NCBI RefSeq assembly: GCF_042477335.2
Contig: NC_091257.1
Location: forward strand, 40,270,501 to 40,334,500
DNA length: 64,000 nt
DNA from: Ovis canadensis
Taxonomy: Eukaryota > Chordata > Mammalia > Artiodactyla > Bovidae
Direction of reading: 5' to 3'
How positions within the stretch are numbered: the first letter of the stretch is position 1; each line of letters opens with the position of its first letter. The notes under the pieces are model-generated. The model saw only the letters and a program-made list of their open reading frames with translations. It ran no database searches and was not told where the DNA came from. The translations under genes were made by a program, and so were the position numbers. Of this stretch, positions 56,780 through 64,000 are shown one piece after another.

Positions 56780-57572
56780 AAAAAGCAGGGACATTACTTT
56801 GCCGATAAAGGTCTGTCTAATCAAAGCTACAGAGAAGGCAATGGCAACCCACTCCAGTACTCTTGCCTGGCAAATCCCATGGACGGAGGAGCCTGGTAGG
56901 CTGCAGTCCATGGGGTCACTAAGAGTTGGACACAACTGAGCGACTTCACTTTCACTTTTCACTTTCATGCATTGGAAAAGGAAATGGCAACCCATTCCAG
57001 TGTTCCAGATTCTCTCTCCAGGAGAATCCCAGGGACAGGGGAGCCTGGTGGGCTGCCGTCTCTGGGGTCGTGCAGAGTCAAACATGACTGAAGCAACTTA
57101 GCAGCGGCAGCAGCAGTCAAAGCTATGGTTTTTCCAGCGGTCATGTATGGATGTGAGAGTTGGATCATAAAGAAAGCTGAGTGTGGAAGAATTGATGTTT
57201 TTGAACTGTGGTGTTAGAGAAGACTCTTCAGAGTCCCTAGGATTGCAAGGAGATCCAACCAGTCAAACCTAAAGGAAATCAGTCCTGAATATTCTTTAGA
57301 AGGACTGATCCTGAAGCTGAAGCTCTAATACTTTGGCCACCTGATACAAAGAACTGACTCATTGGAAAAGACCCTGATGCTGGGAAAGATTGAAGGCAGG
57401 AGGAGAAGGGGATGAAGAGAGGATGAGATGGTTGGATGGCATCACCGACTCAATGGACATGAGTTTAAGCAATCTCTGGGAGTTGGTGATGGACGGGGAA
57501 GCCTGGTGTGCTGCAGTCCACGGGGTTGCAAAGAGTTGCACACGACTGAGTGACCGGAACTGAACTGAACTG
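56780..57572 (+). mobile_element. BovB 3' fragment, split by a Bov-A2 dimer
   Basis: Starts at the AAAAGCAGGGACATTACTTT region, is interrupted at 56830-57116, resumes 'TGGTTTTTCCAGCGGTCATG' and ends in GAACTGAACTGAACTG. Diverged and noncoding. Confidence 0.92.
56830..57116 (+). mobile_element. Bov-A2 SINE (dimer) nested in BovB
   Basis: Starts 'CAGAGAAGGCAATGGCAACC', has the TTCACTTTCACTTTTCACTT linker and a GCGGCAGCAGCAG tail. TSD TCAAAGCTA at 56821-56829 and 57117-57125, taken from the BovB sequence. Confidence 0.93.
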
Positions 57573-58139
57573 TGTGCCTGGAGGTCTCTACCTGTGTTAC
57601 TTGGTTTAATTGTAGTGAGATTACTATAAGAAAGGAATTATTTTCATTTAACAGGGAAGAAAAGAGGATCTAAGAACTTAGAGATCCTGCCAAAGTCAGG
57701 AATCAGAAGGGTGAGGTTCAAAACCAGGTATTTACCCATTCCCCCAAACCACTGGCTTCTGTTTTTCTTCCCCCAGTGAGACCCCCTCATTTATTTCTAA
57801 ATCACCCTCCCTTACTGCATTTTTTTTCCAGTTGTAAAACAAGCCTAGAAAAGGACTGATAAAATATCCCTCACCTTCCTTAAAATTGAGTGAACAAATG
57901 TGAAAGTATTTGGAATGAATAATATGTAAGATATATTGAAAGGATCCTTGCAGTAAAAAGATATGTGGGTTGCATTACCAAGGAGCCTCTACTGAAGTCC
58001 CAATAGGTAGTGACAACATAAAAATCATTTTGATTCCAAGACTGGTACAGGAGAAGCAGGGAGAGGAGGAAGCGCACTGTACTTCCACGTGACTGTTTTT
58101 GGAGAATTAAAAAAAAAAAAAAAGCTTTGGTGAGCTAAT
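57573..58139. other. Intergenic sequence, possible MIR remnant
   Basis: A reversed MIR-like piece at about 57640-57730; the rest is unassigned. A14 run at 58109-58124. Confidence 0.35.
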
Positions 58140-58760
58140 CTTGAACTTGAGGCACTGTTCCTTTGTTGTCCAGCTGCTGCCTTCAAATCCTGTGTTTGTG
58201 TTACCCACAATTGCCACGGAAGCGTTTCATTTCATTTATTTATTATTCATATCCCTCTAACTTCCAAAGATAAATGCAAAGTGGGGAAGTGAAGCTTTTT
58301 CATTTTCATACACTAGATTCGTATCTCAGCCGCTTTGTTTTGCTGATATGTCAGTGTAAAAACCACGGAGCTCCTACAACCACCCGTGCAGAGGGCTGGG
58401 CGATGGCGATTACTCTAAAATTCAAATATTTGGATTCGATGCAGAGGTCCAGTGCCAAGGACATGCTGATCTGCGATTGAAGAGCTAAAACATGAAAGTC
58501 CCAATATTCCTCTCCCCTGACTGTGTCGAAGGGACGCACTGTGGACTTAATCTCTTTAATCTGCCTAGCTGCTTCCAAAGCCACAATTATTCTGAAACCA
58601 GGCAAGGGCCAGCAGTGCTGCTGGGTCTGCCCCTGAGTGCAAGGCGAGGCTGGGACCACAGATCCCCACGGACTCTTTGTTCTGTAGCAGAGGATTCTCT
58701 CGATGGCCAGCTGAAGGACTTTTCTTTGTGTTGTGATTGACAGACATGAATTAAATATCA
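58140..58760. promoter_or_regulatory. Candidate conserved noncoding element
   Basis: About 620 bp without any recognisable repeat, with mixed composition, few homopolymers and words typical of developmental enhancers (for example ATTTATTTATTATTCATATC and TTAATCTCTTTAATCTGCC). Long frames are open on both strands (minus 58351-58956, 201 codons, part of it in a CA repeat), but no splice context or known domain supports coding. Conservation is only inferred. Confidence 0.35.
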
Positions 58761-58907
58761 CCCCACTGGGCTTTCTGATTGGTGAATGGCCATGGATTAC
58801 AACAATGTCTGGGGAAAATGGTGTTTCATGATAGGGAGACAAGACCAGAAAGGCAGGGCTTTTCCAGCTAATCCTGAACTTGACAAGAGCAGAGACCTTG
58901 ATTCTGG

Positions 58908-58965
58908 GCTGTGTCTGTGTGTCTGTGTGTGCCTGTGTGTGTGTGTGTGTGCGCATGTGTATGTT
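58908..58965 (+). repeat. (TG)n microsatellite, interrupted
   Basis: TGTGTCTGTGTGTCTGTGTG followed by an uninterrupted TG run and GCGCATGTGTATG. Confidence 0.9.
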
Positions 58966-58969
58966 AGCT

Positions 58970-59744
58970 TGATATGCCTTGTTCAGGTCTGGGAAGGATG
59001 GATCCTAGAATGGTCTAAGAGAACAGGAAGAAGCCAAAGGAAGTAAAATAACTGGGGGGAGAGAAAAAGACTGTTTTCTTTAAAAGACTGAAGTTTCTGG
59101 AGCTGTGCTTTAAGGATTCTATCCTTCAATGGGTCTGGCGTCGTCCTTCGGGCATTTTTTATTTCTCCGTTTTTCAGCAGGCAATTAGTGTTCCTTAGGG
59201 CAGGTGCAGGGGCCTGCAACGTCCACCCTGTTCCCAGCATACAATGCACAGCCTTGGGCACAAACAGCTCTGCACACTCAAGCCTCCGGTTCTGGCAAAT
59301 AGAGATGGTGCAATCAGAAAGTCCTAAGTGTGGAGAGGTGGAGGGAAAAAGAAAAGCATCCCAGAATCCTAGGTGATTCAGCATGTAGGTGGCCAACTAG
59401 GAAAGGAGGAAGCAGGAACACACCTATCATCTAGCCTAAGAGCTGGTGAGGGTTTAGATGAGTGTCAATTTCAAAGAAAGGTGATTACTGACCCCTCAAG
59501 ACAGAAAGCGGTGATTCCCAGCAGAGGTCAGAAGCAGCATTCTTAGCCTTAAGTTTATATTTTGTGAATGATGTTTTCTGATGCTTGGAATGCTATGGTA
59601 TAACATATATTCCAGCATGAACATACTCTGGTTTGCTATCAGTGGCAGACAACATTAGGGAGGAATCTTTTGCCCAGCTTTCTTATTTTGAAGATTTTTT
59701 TTTAAGTCTGTATTGAAGTTTTTACAACAGTGCTTCTGTTTAAT
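58970..59744. other. Intergenic sequence, nothing assigned
   Basis: Unique-looking. A 137-codon minus-strand ORF at 58983-59396 has no recognisable domain. Confidence 0.35.
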
Positions 59745-59862
59745 GTTTAGTTTTCTGGCCATGAGGCATGTGGGATTTTAGCTCTCTGACCAGGGATCGA
59801 ACCTGTACTCTCTTCATTGGAAGGCAAAGTCTTAACCACTGTACCACCAGGGAAGTCTCCTC
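59745..59862 (-). mobile_element. CHR-type SINE, antisense
   Basis: Includes 'GACCAGGGATCGAACCTGTA' and ends 'CACTGTACCACCAGGGAAGT'. Confidence 0.85.
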
Positions 59863-59955
59863 GCTTTCAATAAATATCAAAATTTTGTAAAGTAATTCTC
59901 CTCTAATAAAATAAATTAATTTTTAAAAAGAAAGAAAAATGCAAAAAAAAAAAAA
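59863..59955 (+). mobile_element. Short L1 3' tail
   Basis: 'TTTTGTAAAGTAATTCTCCT' then 'CTAATAAAATAAATTAATTT' and an A-rich tail: the last bases of an L1. Confidence 0.6.
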
Positions 59956-61105
59956 TCAAAATTGTTTTCCCCCTAGTTGAGCACAAAGATTCCTTTGGTA
60001 AGATGAGAAGGCAGAAGTATTCAAATGTTGGCCAGATTTGGGGCAGTTAAATAGATTAAAAAAAAAAAAAAAGGGCAAAGAGTTTGTTTGGCCTAGGAGT
60101 TGTTACTGTGTCTCGAAAGGTAGTCTGTGTTTACCAGGGCACCTGTGACAGGCTTGTAAGCCTCAACTGGGAAAACTCCTGGGCACCATACAGGTGAGCA
60201 GATGAGAATTGGAAGCTAATATCCAAGTGTCAGCAGAGCAGCCATGGGCAAATCCAGAGTGGAGGGGCTGTAGCAGATGAAGCACATGGGGCACAGAGCT
60301 TCAGAAATCAGGGAAAAGCTGAGAAAACACTTCCCAATCCTGGCAAGAAAATGTGGGCAATAGGTAGGGTCCATGGCACTAGAATCATGCTTAAGGCAAA
60401 GATTCATCCTCCAGGCATCTCAGCCTAGGGGCTGTAATGTTTCCTGAAGGAGCAAAAGTGAATATTGGCATGGCCAGGGTGAGGAGGCAGTGTGACCATA
60501 TGGCTCCTCTACTGGGGTGTGTTGAAGGTGGTTGTGAAGGGAAGAGAAATACAAGGCAGACGTTTTGCGAAAGCAGAACTCGAGCTAACCACCTACGCTC
60601 TCTGGCTGCTGGAAATGGCATCCTTCTTTTGGGACAGAAGTTTGGGAGTGTTCATGTTCATGTACATTCTAATCAACGTGAAGTCCTTATTTAGAGGCTG
60701 CACAATCTCAGTGGACTGTTTGCAACAGTGGCGAATAGATGCCTGGCTCTTCAGCGTTCAGTGCAACAGTGCCAGCTCCGGGAAGCCTTCCTAAGCTGTA
60801 AGAGCCCTACTCCGGGAGGAAATATGACTAATAACAAAGATGCTTCTTTAATAGATCCACAGCTTGCAGAGCTGTAACTTGGTACATCCCCACCTCCTCC
60901 CACCATGTTTTGTTGTTGTTTTTTTTCTTCCTAAGGTATGCTGTGTTGTTAGGAAGATTTATGAGCTGTGTGTTCCTTTGGCTCCTTCGTGAATCCAAGC
61001 AGTTGGGTCCTAATGCCTTGACTATGATGTTTCGGAAGTGAATGGGATTACGAAGCCGTCAGAGGAGTGGACTGGCTGTGATGGAGGGTGTGACTGCTAG
61101 GGCTG
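59956..61105. other. Intergenic sequence, nothing assigned
   Basis: No named repeat. Overlapping plus-strand ORFs at 60437-60694 and 60492-60794 (85 and 100 codons) are in different frames and match nothing I know. Confidence 0.35.
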
Positions 61106-61458
61106 TCATTACAATATACTATAGTCTGGGTGGCTTAAGCAACAGCAATTTAATTCTGTTAGGCTTAATAATTCTGAAGGCTCGAAGTCTAAGATCAAGG
61201 TGTCAAAGACCTCTCTCCTGGCTTATAGAGAGCTGTCTCCTCCCTTTGCCCTCATGTGGGCTTCCCTTGGTGGGTGTCTGTGTCCTAATCGCCTCTTCTC
61301 ATAAGGACACTACCCAGATCAGATGAAGCCCACCTTAGTGACCTCATCTGACCCTAGTTATCTCCTTAAGGATCTTATCTCTGAATATATTCTGAGGTAC
61401 TGGGGGTATGGAGTCCAACATATGAACTTGGAGGGAGGGGATACAATGCAGCCCATGG
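61106..61458 (+). repeat. Ancient mammalian interspersed repeat, family not assigned
   Basis: Order 'TCATTACAATATACTATAGT', 'CTGGGTGGCTTAAGCAACAG', 'GAAGTCTAAGATCAAGGTGT', 'TCCTAATCGCCTCTTCTCAT', 'TTCTGAGGTACTGGGGGTAT' follows a very common old mammalian element. Confidence 0.7.
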
Positions 61459-61550
61459 ATGCCCTTGTGGGCTCCCTGGATACCGGGAGATATAATTGCT
61501 TTGGGGTCTATAATATTGTGGTGAAACAGTCTTCGTACAAAAGCAGAATG

Positions 61551-61844
61551 CTGGATTTCCGTGGTGGTCCAAGGAAGAAGAATCCTCTTAATGCAGGGGA
61601 CATGGGCTCCACCCCTGATCCTGGAGGATCCCACATGCCTTGGGGCAACTAGGTTGCACTGCAACTCCTGAAGCCCTCGCACCCTTGAACCTGCGCTCCA
61701 CAACAAGAGAAGCCACCACAATGAGAAGCCTGTGCACGGCAATTAAGAGTAGCCCCTGCTCCCTGCAACTAAAGAGAGCCTGTGTGCGACAAAGACCCAG
61801 CACAGCCCAAAATAAATAAGTAAATAAATAAATAAATATTTTTT
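61551..61844 (+). mobile_element. Long-form CHR-1-type SINE, 12-bp TSD
   Basis: Head 'GGATTTCCGTGGTGGTCCAA' to tail '(AAAT)n'. Perfect TSD AAAAGCAGAATG at 61539-61550 and 61845-61856. Confidence 0.92.
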
Positions 61845-61856
61845 AAAAGCAGAATG

Positions 61857-62727
61857 TTTATGGACCTGTGACCAGTGGATTTCCACTCAATCACAGACTC
61901 ATTATCATAACCCTATTATTATAACACACCAGGTAATCATCCCATTAATATCAATAAATATTTACTGATTAATGAATAACTCTTCTTTCCTGAAAAGACT
62001 CACCCTTCCTCGTAAGGATTCGACAGCTGAGAGGTGAGCCAAGGTCTCAGGTTATCTGCTGATGGCCTCCTATTGAGTGAATTGTGGGCAGTCTCTAGTG
62101 AACTATAAAGCATCATAAATAAATAAACTAAATAAACAAATAATCATAAACTGTAAAGCATCACGTTAAACAACTTTTGTCAACATAAATTAAGAGACTG
62201 CTCTTTACAACACGATCACTTCTGTTTTTTCAAGTCTGTTGGCTTGTCTCCTGAGTAGGTAACTCCAAGATGGTTTCCTCTCCAGAGAATAGAGGACGAG
62301 ATGCTGGGCAAAGAGCCTCCTTCAAAATGAGTTTCTGTGGAAAATGCTAGATTGGCAGGGCTGGGACAGAGACCCTTCACTTCAGGCTCAGGCCAGCCCA
62401 AAGCCAAACATGCTCTTGGTTAATTGATGGGCTGTTCCAGGCAGGTTTGTGGGCAGATGAGATCCCCACATGGCAAGAGAGCCTAGCCGTTGAAGATTCT
62501 AGCGTGAGTGAGTTGGCTGTGGTCCCAGAAGACAAGTCCCTACTCTGGGAACATGCTGGTTAACAAGTGTTACAGTTACAGCCGCCCTGAGACAGCCCTG
62601 CATCCTGACTACCTCTAAATTAACACAGGCCTTAGAAGGAAGAGCAAAGTTGTGGCTCAGAGTTGGGAAAAGGGATGAAGAATTGAATGCTATAATATCT
62701 AAGGCCCAAGAAGATGCAGACTCTTTT
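61857..62727. other. Intergenic sequence, nothing assigned
   Basis: Contains short AAAT-rich runs near 62115-62150. No exon recognised. Confidence 0.35.
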
Positions 62728-62766
62728 TTTATTGTAGTAAAATACACATAACATGAAGCTTACCAT

Positions 62767-63011
62767 TTTGGGACTTCCCTGGTAGTCCAGTGCTTAGGAA
62801 TCCACCTGCCAATGCAGGGGACATGGGTTCGATCCCTAGTCTAGAAAGATCCCACAGGCCATGGAGCAACTAAGCCCGTGTGTCACAACCACTGAGCCCA
62901 GGCTCCAAACAAGAGAAGCCACCAGAACGAGAAGCCCGAGTAGAGCAACTAGAGAAAGCCCACGCACAACAACAAAGATCCAGCACAGCCAAAATAAATA
63001 AATAAATAAAA
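62767..63011 (+). mobile_element. Long-form CHR-1-type SINE nested in old L1
   Basis: Head 'GGGACTTCCCTGGTAGTCCA' to tail 'CAGCCAAAATAAATAAATAA'. Younger than the L1 it splits. Confidence 0.88.
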
Positions 63012-63370
63012 TAAGTTACCAACACAACCTTACCGTGTTAATCATTTTAAGTGTCCAGTTTAGCAGCATCACATAAAGCCACGTTATTGTACAACCATCA
63101 CCACCATCCACCTCCAGAATCCTTTTCATCCAGCAAAACTGACACTCTGTACCCACTGAACACCAACTCCCCATTCCCACCTTGCTCCACTGCCTGCCAA
63201 CCATTCTGCTTTCTGTTTCAATGAACTGACTGTTGTGGGGCACCTCATATAGGTGGAATCATACAGTATTTGTTCTTTTGTAACTGGCTCATTTCACTTA
63301 GAATAATATATTCAAGGTTCACCTATGTTTCAGCATGTGTCAGAATTACTTCCCTTTTTAATTAAAAATT

Positions 63371-63500
63371 TTTTTCTATTATTTATTTTTAGTTTACTTT
63401 TTGGCATTGTGGGATCTTAGTTCCACAACCAGGGATGGAACCCATGCCCCTTATAGCGGAAGCATGGAGTCTTAACCACTGGACCACCAGGGAAGTCCTT
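63371..63500 (-). mobile_element. CHR-type SINE, antisense, nested in old L1
   Basis: T-rich start, 'CAACCAGGGATGGAACCCAT' inside, ends 'CACTGGACCACCAGGGAAGT'. Confidence 0.87.
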
Positions 63501-63865
63501 ATTTTCTTTTTTAAGGCTGAAAAATATTCAGCATTTTGCTTATTCATTCATTCATTGATGGACACTTGGGTTGCCTCTACATTTTGGCCACTGTGAATAA
63601 TGCTCCAATGAACATGGTTGTACAAGTATCTACTCGAGTTCCTGCTTTCAATATTTTTGGACATTTACCTAGAGATGAGTTCACTGGAAAGGCTCATTCT
63701 TAAACCCAGGCCTCTTAGACTATTTTCTAGCCTAGGAGGAAACAATAAGAATAGAAAGGGAATTATGGCTTTCCCTGGGTATATGCTCAGGAGTGGGATT
63801 TCTGGGTCACATGGTAGTTCTATTTTTAGTTTTTTTAAAGACAACAAGGAGTTGGGGAGGGGGGA

Positions 63866-64000
63866 GCTTCCCTGGCAGTCCAGTGGTTAAGACTTTGCCT
63901 TCCAATGCAGGGATGCAAGTTCTATCCCTGGTTGAGGAGCTAAGATTCCATACGCCTCCTGTGGACAAAAAGCAAAACATAAAATACAAACAATACTGTA
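63866..64000 (+). mobile_element. CHR-type SINE, runs to the window end
   Basis: Starts 'AGCTTCCCTGGCAGTCCAGT' and continues 'TGGTTGAGGAGCTAAGATTC' to the A-rich tail at the end of the window; the 3' flank is not visible. Confidence 0.85.

Larger units (their letters stand above)
62728..63864 (-). mobile_element. Old L1 3' region, antisense, interrupted by two SINEs
   Basis: The plus strand starts 'TTTTTATTGTAGTAAAATAC', continues after a SINE with 'TTTTAAGTGTCCAGTTTAGC', 'CAACCATCACCACCATCCAC', then after a second SINE 'GGCTGAAAAATATTCAGCAT' and ends 'TTTCTGGGTCACATGGTAGT'. A single old L1 in reverse order. Confidence 0.82.

Noticed and set aside
11243-57572. Regularly recurring sequences resembling a CRISPR array
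   Set aside because: Dispersed at irregular distances in both orientations with individual TSDs: retrotransposons in a eukaryotic genome.
58351-58956. A 201-codon minus-strand ORF
   Set aside because: Starts inside a CA repeat, no recognisable domain and no splice sites; kept only as part of a noncoding-element candidate.
51000-64000. Exons of the neighbouring PRTFDC1 gene expected upstream in mammals
   Set aside because: No frame resembled the phosphoribosyltransferase protein; its locus likely lies beyond the window.

Overview
The window is nuclear genomic DNA of a ruminant, most likely a bovid (cattle, sheep, goat or a relative). The evidence is the repeat content: many copies of the RTE-type LINE BovB, its SINE derivatives (Bov-A, Bov-A2, Bov-tA/Bov-tA2), tRNA-derived CHR-type SINEs, artiodactyl L1 and a ruminant ERV LTR, on a background of old mammalian L1, L2, MIR and DNA-transposon fossils. 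Species cannot be fixed from the sequence alone. There is no prokaryotic gene organisation, and almost every open reading frame here is chance or part of a transposon. Layout. Positions 1-7235 read as the beginning of a large intron of a minus-strand gene. One short coding exon at 7236-7316 (minus) starts with an ATG pair, reads MMATRRTGLPEGDVDTKLKA and on to CE, and ends at a consensus GTAAGT donor. I recognise it as the first coding exon of ARHGAP21, a large PDZ/PH/RhoGAP protein. A dense CpG island at about 8130-9480 lies just upstream on the minus strand. A second GC-rich shoulder at 10010-10420 carries two CCAAT boxes 31 bp apart and a MARE/AP-1-like site. Together they look like the promoter region, with signs of possible divergent transcription on the plus strand. 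From about 10.5 to 64 kb the sequence looks intergenic, upstream of that gene: no recognisable host coding exon, but a dense layering of retrotransposons. Many insertions keep readable target-site duplications (TSDs), so relative ages can be read. Examples are a CHR SINE split by a 1.76-kb L1 (14.45-16.62 kb), an L1 tail split by an antisense BovB (46.9-47.8 kb), an ERV LTR split by a BovB and a Bov-tA2 (53.06-55.05 kb), a BovB split by a Bov-A2 dimer (56.8-57.6 kb), and a 26-27 bp BovB insertion with its own 14-15 bp TSD (12.27-12.32 kb). A run of BovB copies at 46.9-57.6 kb includes an inverted pair that could form long double-stranded RNA. Two unique stretches deserve a comparative look: an exon-like minus-strand stretch at 51.5-51.9 kb and a low-repeat stretch at 58.14-58.76 kb that may be a conserved noncoding element. 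I found no convincing undescribed gene system. The best leads are the promoter architecture, the altered end of the ARHGAP21 exon and the transposon structures.
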